From contig BRYA01000128.1 of NCBI GenBank assembly GCA_030267965.1, positions 1 through 14,426 of the forward strand: DNA of 14,426 bases, written 5' to 3'. The translations under genes and the position numbers were made by a program. Below, piece by piece: positions 1-9,975 of the stretch. The first letter of the stretch is position 1, and the number at the start of each line of letters is the position of its first letter. The notes under the pieces were generated by a model. It worked only from the letters and a program-made list of their open reading frames with translations. It was not told the DNA's origin and did not search any database. The stretch comes from Triparma columacea (Eukaryota; Sar; Bolidophyceae; Parmales; Triparmaceae).

Positions 1-205
1 TCATGCTCGCTGTTTGCAGAGGGGGGGGGTGAGAGAGAGGGGGGTAGGGGTCCCTAACATGTTCATAATAGCAAGAACGAAAAATATGAAAATATGAAAT
101 GCACGCTATTCATGAACAACAAGAAAATGCGGCCACTTAGTTCCTCCCCTTCGTTCTCCTTCCTTTTCCCGGGACGTTGCCCTACTTCTGCATCCTTCCT
201 TTCTC
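1..205. other. 3' flank of the TypA gene, no gene called
   Basis: This stretch lies beyond the TypA stop codon and should hold its 3' untranslated region. Its first 60 bases contain a run of nine G (21-29) followed by a GA-rich tract. Two opposite readings are possible at the window edge: a plus-strand donor (GGTGAGAGAG around 28-37) or a minus-strand acceptor (C-run then AAACAG at 15-10). Both resemble introns elsewhere in the window, so an exon of a neighbouring gene may be cut off here, but the strand cannot be decided. Nothing else is recognisable. Confidence 0.5.
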
Positions 206-1867
206 TCACTTCTTCCCCTTCCCTTTTTTCTGCATATCCGGGTTTTTCGCCATCCTAAGTTTGCTCGGTGTGACCTCTAGAATTTCGTCCCCCGCTATAT
301 ACTCCACCGCCGAGTCCAGCGTCATCTCAAGCGGCGGTACGATGCCTACGTAGTTGTCCTTCCCGCTGCTCCTCATGTTAGTCAAGGCCTTGGTCTTGCA
401 GACGTTTACCTCGAGGTCATTAGGGCGCTGGTGGACTCCGACTATCATTCCCTTGTAGACGTCGTCGTTGGGGGAGATGAACATGTTGCCCCTATCCTGG
501 GCACCCTGGATCCCGAAGGTGTTGGCCTGCCCGTCGGAGAAGGCGAGGAGCGAACCCTTCTCCTTACCCCCCAGGTCCCCGGCCATGGGCTGGAAGGAGT
601 CGAAGAGGGAGTCGATAATAACCGTTCCCCTCGTGGCCGTAAGGAGTCCGCTCCTAAGTCCCAGCATTCCCCTGGTCGGTATAAGGTACGTGATGACGGA
701 GAAACCCCCGTCCCCCTCGTCCAGGCCCATGTCTACGAGGCTCCCTTTCCTGGTGTTGAACATGTCGATTACAGCCCCGCTGTACTCCTCAGGGCACCGG
801 ACCTCGACCCTCTCGACGGGCTCGAGCTTCTTTCCATCCTCCTCTTTGATGATAACCCTGGGGGGTCCAATCTCAAGCTCGAAGCCTTCCCTCCTCATGG
901 TCTCGACAAGGACGGTTAGGTGGAGTTGTCCCCTCCCGCTTACCTCGTACCTGTCAGCGCTCTCAGTCTCCGCTACCTGCAGCGCGACGTTCCTGTCAAG
1001 CTCCTTGTAAAGTCTGTCCCTGATCATCCTGCTGGTAAGAAACTTTCCCTCCCTGCCGGCCAACGGGCTCTTGTTCACCCCGAACGTCATGCGGACCGTG
1101 GGCTGCTCGATGGCGATGGGAGTCATAGGTTCCGCGCTGTCATGTCCCGGTTCGTTGCTGATGAGTGTGTCTCCAATAGTGACGTCCGGTAGTCCGCTGA
1201 ACATGATGATTTCCCCAGCGCTTGCCGCGTCGACTTGCTTCTTGCCGAGGTCGTCGAAGATGAAGAGCTCGCCGACGCGACCCTTCTTGGGCTCGCCGGA
1301 AGGCTGCTGGAGGATCACCTGCTGACCGGCCTTCACGGCACCGCTGGTTATGCGGGCGACACCCATCTTACCCTTGAAGGAATCGTAGTCAATGTTAGCA
1401 ACAAGGCACTGAGTTGGGGGGGTTAGAGGGGGTTAGTAAGTGAGTAAAATGTTGTCGTTTCTTGCGTGTGCCTCTCAACGTCTTTCCGTCCCTCCCATTC
1501 ACTAACCTGTAGTTTCTCGGGTTCTGTGGTTTCGACCTTAGGCGGGTCAATGTTGTCAACGATGGCGTTGAATAGTGAGTCCATGTTGTCCCCCATATTC
1601 TCGTAGTCGTCCCCGCTGATGCCCTGTATCGCGCTCGCGTAGACGGTCTTGAAGTCCGTCTGCTCGTCGGTAGCACCGAGGTCGCAGAAGAGGTCGAAGG
1701 TCTTGTCGACAACGTACTCGGGACGGGCGGAGGGACGGTCGATCTTGTTCACGACGACGACGACCTGCATGCCTCGGCCTAGGGCCTTCTCGAGGACGAA
1801 TCTGGTCTGGGGCTTGGGGCCCTCGACGGAGTCTACGACGAGGAGGACGCCGTCGGCCATGTTGAGG

Positions 1868-1899
<32 letters not shown>

Positions 1900-2449
1900 G
1901 CCGGGGGTGTCGATTATGTTGACCTTCTTGCCGTTCTTCATGACGGCGCAGTTCTTGGCAAGGATGGTGATGCCCCTCTCCCTCTCCTGATCGTTGCTGT
2001 CCATTACCCTAACCCCAGCCTCGTCTATCTGGGCCTGGTCGCGGAAAACGTTGGACTGCTGGAGCATGGCGTCGACAAGAGTTGTCTTCCCGTGGTCGAC
2101 ATGGGCGATTACAGCGACGTTACGGATGGACTGAATGGATGCTACAGAAGGAGCGTCGGCCTGGGGGAATATTTGGATGGATGTGGCGAGTAATTGTTAG
2201 TAATTGTGGAATGAATGTGAATGTATGTTATTAATTAAGGCATACAGTAATAATTTTGGATGAAGAAATGCGTATAAAAAGAAATGAGAGATGATGACTA
2301 GACAATCGTCGGGGATGATGTGGTCCAAAACTCACCAAAGCAGACTTCAATCCGAAACTACGACTGCGGTGGATAGGTTGTCGAGCATTAAGTGTGAAAC
2401 ATGTTGCCGATGTGGCAAGGAGGACGAGGATGAGGAAAACACTCCACAT
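206..2449 (-). CDS. TYPA: TypA/BipA translational GTPase, plastid-targeted (3 exons)
   Basis: Exons 2449-2336, 2160-1507 and 1408-206 join in phase 0 into 656 residues. TypA/BipA is an EF-G-like, ribosome-associated GTPase; plastid forms support chloroplast translation and stress tolerance. Visible GTPase motifs: G1 AHVDHGKTT (57-65), G2 region ERERGITI (97-104), G3 [12 protein letters not shown] (122-133), G4 NKID (176-179). The rest follows E. coli BipA (about 607 aa) through domain II, the EGKFLTSR and [11 protein letters not shown] segments, and the TypA-specific C-terminal part with [13 protein letters not shown]. Residues 1-38, all of exon 1, are extra: a hydrophobic signal peptide ending near ATC, then F18 and an Arg/Ser-rich, acid-free stretch, as in bipartite presequences of secondary plastids. 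Introns are 175 and 98 nt; both carry TACTAAC (2202-2196 and 1438-1432). The tail is Lys-rich (KKGKGKK). Family identity is certain; plastid location is inferred. Confidence 0.97.
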
Positions 2450-3017
2450 CCGTCAGAAAATGGAAATGAGGTGTGTGGTTTTTCTTCCTTGTCATTTTCG
2501 GAGTCTCGCAATTACAGCTAATTATATCATGTATAAGCCATCAATTAGATTTTAAAATACGTTCGCAAAGGATAAACTCTCATCACAAGCCTCAAAATCT
2601 TTCTAGCCCCGCGTTTCAGCCATGTCTTTGTAATATAAATTTGTTTTAAAGAGGTAATAATCAGCATGGCGGCTTCTGTACGCGTCAAAAGTCAATGTGT
2701 GTAACACTGATACAAACATTTGTCTGTTGGTAGAAAAAATGTTGGTGAATGTGTTGAAATGGTGTAAAGAACAAGTGGCTTTCCCTTCCCTCTGCTCCCT
2801 CCTCGGAATTTCCAGAGGCTAATTCCTAGGCCATAATTTGGTCCTTATTTCTGCTGAATTAGGAGTGAATTGAGCATTTTATCGCATCCTATAGCTATTT
2901 GTACATAGTTGTATCTCCTAAGTGTGTGAAGGAGTGTTTTGAAGGGTTTTAGCTTGCCTTTTGCTTGCCCTTTCATCTCCAGTCCGCTGTCCCCTCTCTT
3001 CATTCTCCTTTGTCTTT
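2450..3017. promoter_or_regulatory. Divergent intergenic region between TypA (-) and the UBR4-like gene (+)
   Basis: About 570 bases separate the two divergently oriented start codons, so this must hold both promoters and 5' leaders. It is visibly more AT-rich than the genes. I see no tRNA, no convincing exon and no clear TATA box at a known distance. Only very short reading frames occur, for example 12 codons starting ATGGCGGCT near 2665 on the plus strand. The reading frame of the UBR4-like first exon stays open upstream to 2943, and AG dinucleotides after pyrimidine-rich stretches near 2952 and 2982 could act as acceptors for an upstream leader exon. Confidence 0.5.
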
Positions 3018-6000
3018 ATGAGCTTTCCACTATCACCTATTGAGTTTAACTCCTCACAACGTAATTTATATAACTTATTGTATGTAACAACACTATATCC
3101 TCCACAATCGTGTCCTTCATCTTTATATACATCACATCAAAAGAGATTTATTACCTTCTTACAACTACGTCAAGCTAAGCAATTAGAGTGCGCAAAGGAA
3201 GCATCAAATACATCTACACACACAAATGCATCTACATACACAACTACATCATACACATCTACAAACAGAGACACAAACAAACTCCCACCGACATGGGCCT
3301 CCAACAATCTACAAACACCCCTTACACCCTCTCCTACACTATCTCCACTGCTACAAACACTATCCTCCTCTCAACACCCTCCCCTCCCTCCCCCCCCACC
3401 CTCCCACCTCTCAAACACAATTCCCTACCCCTCAAACTTCCTCCCCCACCTCCCCCAGAGTCAGCGTATAAATCTCCTCGCCACCCTCCTCCCCTCCCCT
3501 CTAGTTCCCCCTCTCCTCTACCAGCTCTGGTGTACCCTGTCCGACGCTTCCTTAATATCCTCCCTAATGTCTACCCTCTTCACAAAAGGTTACCACAGAC
3601 AGAACCTAACCAGGCTAACAGACGTCATTGTTGAGAGGGAGATTAGGGGTATGGGGACGGAGGGGGGGGGGACGGAGTATGATATCTTTAAGAAGGCCAT
3701 TGGGAAAGGGAGGGTTGACGAAGAGGTGAGCCTGCGAAGGAGGGGGAAGTTAAGGGAGTCTGAGTAGAGGGAGGGAGTCTGTTCTATGAAGAGGATTCCA
3801 TCCACGCTCTCCCCAAATAATCCTCCTACACACACACCACCTTACACACACACCCCTCCCCCCCCCCGTCCCCGCAAACCCCCCTCCAGGTCCTAATATG
3901 CCTCCTCCGAATCTGCCTCGCCTGCTCCCCTTCCTCAAGCTCCCCTTCCACCCCTTCGAGTACCCACATCCGCTACACCCGTCTCCTAAAGCGCGTCCTC
4001 AAGGGAGGCACGAGCAAGAGTCCAAAGAAGGGTCTCAAACCCGGCTCTAAAACCCCCCTCTCCCCCGGCGGAACCGGCTCCAAGGGGGGCGCGAAGGTCG
4101 GCGGCCCGGGGGCCGGTCTTGCCAACCCTAACGCAGGAGGAGGCGGGGGCGCGCAGGGAAGGACAGTGCAGAAACAGGTCATGGCTATGGAAGTTGACGA
4201 CCAGGTACTCGTAGGAAGGTGCAACGACGAGGCCGAGTCTAGCGACGACGACGACGACGACGACGACGAAGAAGTCTCAGACTCGGTTGACAAAGGGGTA
4301 AACTTTGACGTCTTCGCCAGAGCTGCTACCGACCCCAAGGCCAGGGTTCACGGCAAGCCGAAGCCCTCCCCCCGCCCCCCCCCAACCTCCTTGGCCGAGG
4401 TTGCGTCCCTCCACCTAAGCGCCCTCCTCAAGCTGGTCCCCCTTGACCCCCTCGGGTACACCCCCATGCTCCTCGACTGCGTCGACCCCCCAGTCGTCGT
4501 CCCGCAGTACGCCCTGTACCTCCGTCGGGTGCTGAGCCAGGAGGAGTTCTTCCCTCGTGCCATCGCCAAGAACCCCTTCCCGTACACTGACGTCGCCGTG
4601 GAGGACGAGGGGGGGGGAGGGAGACACACTGTCGTGGACCTCATTAGACACGTGGCGGTCGAGGTGGGAATGCCGGAGGGGGCGGGTATGATTGAATGCA
4701 TGGTTGGGGGGAAGATACTGGCACCACACCTGTGCCTCCAGGACGTGCAGGAGAAGGTATGGAAGGAGTACATACTTAACAACAACACCAGCCCGGTACA
4801 ACTGGGGGATGAAGTTGACGTTAAGACACTGCCACCGATGGTCGTTAGCTACAGACTTATTGGAGTAGACGGGGAGGCTACGGAGGAGGTAGTTGACAAG
4901 ATCGAGAAGGAGAAAGTGGAGAAGGGGAAAGGTTCGGAAAGGGCAGCCGAACTTTACAAATCACCACCCACAATCAAATGCCTACTCGCAGGGACGGTGT
5001 CCCACATCTCAGACGCCCTCAAGATCTCCCGCCGCGATTCTACACCTCCAAACCTCGACGCCATAGCCGGCCCATCGTTGACACTCCTATCCCTGGCGTC
5101 AAAGTTCCCTCGAAACCGTTTGATAATGAAGTCCGTAGGCGCTGACATGGTCATGCTAAGGTGCCTCCTCAAGGTGGTAAAGGGAGGACAGGGTGGGGGT
5201 TCTGGTGGTGATAAGCACGCTACTTTTGACAGGCTTTTAGAGGTTATACACAGATTGCAACAAGATGATGAAGGGAAGGGGGGGGAGAGGGGGGTAGGGA
5301 AGGAGGAGGGAGATGATGAAGAGGTCAAGGATGGAGGGAGCGAGAGTTTGATTGTAATCAAGAGCGCACTGGAGGAGGAGAGAGTCAAGGAGGTGAGAGG
5401 AATGGGGAAAACTACACACCCAAGGGCACTCCAAGGAACAAACAATTTACGTAATTAAAACATGACGAGGCACAAGGTACAAACTAACATATACGCTCCC
5501 ATCCCCCATCTCCACTCCCAACCCCAACCGCCCAACCTTAGCTCCTCAAGACGAACCCAAACCTAATAACGGTAATGGGGAGGCTAATCCCCACGCTCCT
5601 CAGCAAGGGTCAAGAGGGTGTTCTGTCCGTTACCTGCGTCGATAACGTAACCTTCGACGACGCCGTCCCCCCCGAGTCTACCAGCGCTGTCCACAAGGTC
5701 TACCTAGCGGCAGTCCAGAACAACGTTAACACAGCATTCTCATCGGCACTGGTTAAGGCTGGGTTCCTTGATAAACTCACGGAGTACGTTGCGAAGGGAT
5801 CACCGGACAGCCCACCACCGTCAACGGAGGCGCTACATGAGGACGATAGCCCGGATTTGGTAGAGCCGAGGAAGAGTGAGCTCCAGGGTGTCTGGAAGAG
5901 ATACGCTAGTAGACCTCACCTACTTTCAGTACTCAAGGCTTTCGTTGAGATGAGCTCGTCCCCGGACGCTAGGGATAGGCTGGGTCGGGGAGGGTCGGGA

Positions 6001-8075
6001 GTTGATAAGTGCATGAAAGTAATCTTCCAAATTAGCAACGCTGCCGGGATGGGTGATGTAGGGATCGAGGCGGAGAAAGTTATTGAAAAATGCAAGGAAC
6101 TCACGAAGGTATTGGACGACAAGTTGAGGGAGAGGAAGAAGATATTGTCGCAAAGGAGGAGGGAGAAGGCTATGATGAGCATGAAGAAACTATCCTCACC
6201 AAAAGACCAGTCAGCCACCGAAGGGAAGGCAAAGGAAAGCGTTAAGTCCAAGGCTGTGAAGGAGGCTGTAGAAGCTGCTGATAAAGCCGTTAAGGAGACG
6301 ACGACGACGAAGGAAAATAAGGGGGGGGGACTACAGAAGATTGAGACACCGGCTTGGATGCTGGAGGAGATGGCTGGCATGGACGAGGAGGTGAGATGGA
6401 CAAATGTTAGGAGTGACATTTATAACACACATCTTAGACACCTGAAACTTACACACTTCTCTCCTCCGCTCACTCCCCCCCCAGGACGATGCCGTCGTCT
6501 GCTGCGTCTGCGGGGAAGGTTATACCTTCCAGCCGAACGAGGTGATGGGTGTCTACGCGTTCGCTTCCAGGAGGACGGTGCAGGCTTTGGGTACCTCCGA
6601 GGGCAACAGCCTCTTCCCGACCCTCCCGCAGAAGATCGACGCGAGCATGCTACCGGACAAGGACCCGAAGAAACAGAAGCTCGCCATCGTTGACGAGAAC
6701 ATGGGGCTCAAGGTGGGCTCCGCAGGCCGGTTAGAAAAGCTACAAAACCTCCTAAAGAGGGCACACAAGGGGTGCCACATGAAGGCCACCTCCTCCAACT
6801 CAAGGTCCCTCTCCGTGTACTGCACCGTCAGCGCCTCAAACGCCATACACAGCACATGCCACCACAGGGCGGTTTTAGCAGACAAGAAACACCCGAAGGA
6901 CCCGAAGGGGGAATGGCAGGGAGCGACTATGAGGAACTCGAGGGTTAAGACTAACTGCCTACTACCGCTAAAGGGATACGGGATGGTTAGCGAGGTGCAG
7001 TATATGGAGGCTATTGAAAAGGTGAGCATGGGAGATGATGGGGGCGAACATTCAAAAGCATGGCGACCGAAGCAGCATGGCGACGAGCTAGCTAATTTTC
7101 TCACCCCCCCCCCCACCTCTCCTCGCACATCAAAGTTCTACGCAAACGTCGGAACGGCCACTGGTATTTCCCCCACCTCTGCGTCCATCAGTAGGACCTT
7201 CCTCGCGATTCACGACATAAAGTCCCTCACCGAGCTCCTAGTCTCCGGTGACTCAATGAGCGAGGGTTCCGAGGGTGGTTCCGTAACCTCCAACTGCCTC
7301 CACCTCCTCCGTCTCCTAAGTTTCGCCCGCGGCGTAGCCTCCTTAGCCTCCCTGAACGGCGAACCAGAGGGCCACAGGGCGGCGGCTACGGCTGCGGCGT
7401 TCGCGGTTGTTGGATCGCTTAATAAACCGAACGAACAGAACCTGGTTAACGCGGCGCCGTTCGCGATCGTGTGTGCGCTACTGTTTGAGAACAAGACCTT
7501 CTGGGCCGACCATGCTAAGATTTTCTGCAGGTGAGAGAGAGAGGGGAGGAGGTTGGGGGGGGGGGAGACAGCCCAAGCAACGATTGAAACCTCGTACGCT
7601 CACACGCCAAAAAAACACTCTATATCTAACTTTACTGCTTCGCGAAACAAAAACAGGTTCCTAGCGAAATCTAAGGGCACCTTTCAACCTGTTACGCAGG
7701 GGGGGGGGAGGAAGAGGAGCAATAGTTTGACGGCTTGGGAAGAAAAGGTGAGGTTGCTTGGGAGAAGTAGAGCTTTTTTTGGGAGATGTGGAGGCGTAGG
7801 TGTTTTCCTTTTTCGCTAACTTCCTCCGCTTCGTCCAACAGAGCTCTACCATTAGCAAAGCTGTTCGATGCCGTCTTAACCTCTTCCTCCTCTTCAATTT
7901 CTGCTTCCTAAACGGTTTCGACGTGGACAGCGAGAGCGACGAGAAGCTCGTAGAGGACGGTGATCGTCTCGCCGCTTTCATTAACTTGCTACACTCTTCC
8001 GAAAGCATTGACAACTTGTGGAAGGTCGGGGGAGACAAGAGCATTAGTGTTGAAGAGGTCAAGAGCTGGTTGTAG
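3018..8075 (+). CDS. UBR4: UBR4/BIG-type E3 ubiquitin ligase, C-terminal portion only (7 exons)
   Basis: Exons 3018-3725, 3890-5392, 5542-6390, 6485-7021, 7136-7530, 7657-7747 and 7842-8075 give about 1438 residues. UBR4 (plant BIG) is a giant E3 ligase of N-degron and stress-related quality control. Matches to its C-terminal region run in order: the YLRRVLSQEEFFPRAIAKNP block (near 446-465), YRLIGVDGEATEE (557-569), KTNPNLITVMGRLIPTLL at the start of exon 3, a basic stretch KKILSQRRREKAMMSMKK, then the atypical RING (hemi-RING) CCVCGEGYTFQP from C1026 with the paired H1142/C1145/H1146 segment, TNCLLP, and AIHDIKSL in exon 5. Exon 1 has low-complexity Thr- and Pro-rich parts and no recognised domain; ATG 3018 is the first in-frame Met, and 3567 is an alternative. 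An Asp8 tract lies at 355-362. Usual family length is about 5000, and no UBR box is present. The identity of the C-terminal region is firm; the start is uncertain. Confidence 0.9.
3205..3290 (+). repeat. CA-rich low-complexity tract
   Basis: A stretch built from irregular ACA/CTACA/CATA units, read as Thr/Asn/Tyr/Ser-rich sequence in the first exon of the UBR4-like gene. A similar CA-rich leader (reverse strand) lies just upstream of the Sec63 start at 12724-12780. That resemblance leaves open that this part is untranslated leader rather than coding. Confidence 0.6.
4244..4267 (+). repeat. (GAC)8 microsatellite coding Asp8
   Basis: Eight perfect GAC codons in exon 2 of the UBR4-like gene, flanked by AGC and GAA codons, encode an acidic loop at residues 355-362. 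Being a pure triplet repeat it can change length without breaking the frame. Confidence 0.9.
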
Positions 8076-8301
8076 TTGTAGGTAGTGTGTGTATGCGTGT
8101 GCGCTGTTGGGCGTGCGTAATTCAATGCATAAATCAATGGTACGTCAGTGTATTTACTATGTGAAACCATCCTTATATTCTATATCTAAAGTCATGAAAC
8201 TACAAAGTAGGATGGGAATCTACGTGCGACGAAGCGAAGAAAAGTGGAGGATGGGATTATTCAAGTCAGATGGCGAGCGAGAGGGTGGGAAATTCCCCCG
8301 C
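8076..8301. other. Tail-to-tail spacer between the UBR4-like and J-domain genes
   Basis: The two genes end toward each other, so these 226 bases must contain both 3' untranslated regions and both 3' processing sites. The first part is GT-rich (tgtgtgtatgcgtgtgcg). I see no canonical AATAAA on either strand that I would call with confidence and no further gene. Confidence 0.6.
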
Positions 8302-9975
8302 TTACATGGTCCCCCCCCCCTTTTTCTTTCTCACCTCTGGTGAAATCCCGCCCTTCCAATTCTCCATCGGTTGCATATAATCCCCATCCCCATCATCGAA
8401 GCCTTTATACTGGTCGGTTTTCTCTATATGGAACCCACCTACATCATGGCTCTCCCTCCTCGGTTCCCACGCCCACATGGTCGAGGGCGGTAGTTCGCAC
8501 CTCACGATCTTCCCCTCCATTTTCCCCTTTGTTAAATCCTTGTTAGATTTGAATATGACCCCCGTCTCAACCCCAGGCGTTCTGTGCCAAACGATCCTGT
8601 GAGTTTCTATTTCCGTTCCCTCTTTCCCTCCGCTTCTAACAACCGTTACCCTCCTCTTCCTGCCCTTCATTCTCCCCGTAACATTCCCAAAAAGTCCCGT
8701 CTTGACCCCCCCGTCGTCTTCAACAGTAGCCACAACATCCCCGTCCCTAATCACGTCAACCTTGTAAGTGTACCCCCCCCCTATATCATCAGGGACCCTC
8801 CTCCTCCTTCCTTCTGTTGTGTTATCCCCGTAGTGAAAAAGCAACCTCTCCTCTTCTTCACCTGAGGTTATCTTCGAGGTAACTCGCCCTAGTAGTTTGC
8901 GTCCTACAACCATCTCAACTACGTTACTGAATGACGTATCCGTGTTAACGAGTGAATCAGAGGATCTACCTTGGTATTTAGATCCTGTAATTGGTAGTTT
9001 ATATAAATTCCTTCTCTCGAGTTCAAAGCTCCACGGGAATTCCGTCCCCCTCTTAACCTCCTCCCTAACATCTGGACCGAAGTAAGCCCTGTCAAGGCCC
9101 TCTTTAAGTTCCTTCCCAAAGCCCCTCTTCGAGCGACGAGTAACGTCTCGGCTGGAAGACTGAAGGCCAGAGTCTTTGGAGAGACCCTTTCGCCTGCTCT
9201 TACCAAACCCTGAGTGCCCTTCCCTAATACGACGGAGAGGAGGGGAGAAAGCGAGTACGGGGTGGGTGGGGGGAAGGGGGGGTTTGGTTGTTTTGTTCCG
9301 TCACGTGTGTGTGGTACCTTCGTGTCGTCCCCCAAAGCAGTTCTCTCACCTGCTCCTTATAATCTCCTCCATCTTCCCCAACCCTTTCTCCTTAACAAAT
9401 TCAGCGAACTCAACGTAGCTCTCTACAACGTTCTCAGGCCTGTTCATACCCCCGCCGTACGACGTTTGGTTCAGGGGGTTGTTTGTGTTGAGTAAACCTG
9501 ACATTGATATAGAGTCTTTATCACCTCCACGATTCTTAAGGGCTAGAAGGAGCACATCACGGGCCTCGGTTAAGTGCTGAAAGTCTGAGGTCTGGTTTGA
9601 TGTTGAGGAGACGGAGGGAGAGACGGAGGAGGAGGGGGAGGGAAGGGGGGAGGAAGCGTCAGGGTGATGGAGTAATGCCATTTTTCTAAATGATTCCTGA
9701 AGTCAGTGAAGGGTGGGAGGGGGGGAGAGGGGGGGGGGGGGTATAGATTAGTTCCAGCCGTGGGTTGCGTCTGTCTGTTGCGTTTCTTTTGTGTGTGTTT
9801 TCACCTTGACAATAATTTTATCGATGTTTCCAGTCTTGTCGAGACCCAGTATGTCTGCTGCAGTTCTAACAGTCATATTAAAGCTTGTTGTTGATGATGA
9901 AAAGGGCGATAAAGTATTACATAAACCTAAGATTATTGGCGTCTTTGATGCGCGTTGAATGCTTGAAATCATCAT
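8302..9975 (-). CDS. J-domain (DnaJ/Hsp40-like) protein, specific role unknown (3 exons)
   Basis: Exons 9975-9805, 9696-9350 and 9223-8302 give 479 residues; intron 1 is phase 0, intron 2 splits an Arg codon (AG|G). The J-domain spans the first junction: helix I TAADILGL (from 38), helix II ending ESFRKMALLHHPD with the HPD triad at 68-70, and helix III FQHLTEARDVLLLALK (from 96). J-domains stimulate the ATPase of Hsp70 partners. The loop between HPD and helix III is about 25 residues, Ser/Pro-rich and longer than usual. The start lacks acidic residues for about 40 positions and is rich in Ser/Thr with a few basic residues, so a mitochondrial or other organellar presequence is possible but unproven. 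The remaining 370 residues lack the Gly/Phe, CxxCxGxG and type I/II client-binding parts; the section around AYFGPDV and FPWSFELERR (219-243) and the Trp-rich C-terminus look conserved, but I do not recognise them. ATG 9975 is the first in-frame Met after a stop at 10036. Confidence 0.85.
9729..9741 (-). repeat. Homopolymer C13 (G13 on the plus strand) in an intron
   Basis: The longest single-base run seen in the window sits in intron 1 (9804-9697) of the J-domain gene, about 30-45 nt before the acceptor on the transcript. It is followed by CTCTCCCCCCCTCCCACCC, so the whole 3' half of the intron is nearly pure C/T with C dominant. An AACTAAT branch-like motif lies just upstream at 9753-9747. 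Confidence 0.85.

Noticed and set aside
1..30. Possible exon of a neighbouring gene at the window edge
   Set aside because: Donor-like on one strand and acceptor-like on the other; only 9-29 bases are present, so neither can be tested here.
431..1010. Long plus-strand reading frames of 162 and 180 codons opposite TypA
   Set aside because: They lie antisense to strongly conserved TypA codons; the open frames follow from codon bias of the true strand and their translations show no domain.
2291..2521. Plus-strand frame of 76 codons with a CCRCG motif resembling a zinc knuckle
   Set aside because: It is antisense to TypA exon 1 and its intron 1, the Cys codons mirror the signal-peptide codons, and no splice or homology supports it.
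2520..2680. Short minus-strand frame of about 39 codons with a basic peptide, and a 12-codon plus-strand frame at about 2665
   Set aside because: Both are in AT-rich promoter DNA and of a length expected by chance; no homology or codon signature.
3188..3634. Alternative frame of 148 codons starting in the CA-rich tract of the UBR4-like first exon
   Set aside because: It does not run into the donor at 3726 in the frame that connects with the conserved exons, and is dominated by low-complexity Pro and Thr.
4954..6419. Minus-strand Ser-rich frames (163 and 167 codons) opposite the UBR4-like gene
   Set aside because: They are antisense shadows of Lys/Glu/Asp-rich coding sequence and cross real splice sites.
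7748..7819. Reading through intron 6 of the UBR4-like gene
   Set aside because: A GTGAGG donor after AAG at 7747 and a CTAAC plus CAG acceptor at 7841 restore the frame in phase 0; the read-through soon stops.
8919..9335. Minus-strand 138-codon frame overlapping the J-domain gene
   Set aside because: Different frame from the one that joins both neighbouring exons by an AG|G Arg codon; it starts inside intron 2 and lacks homology.
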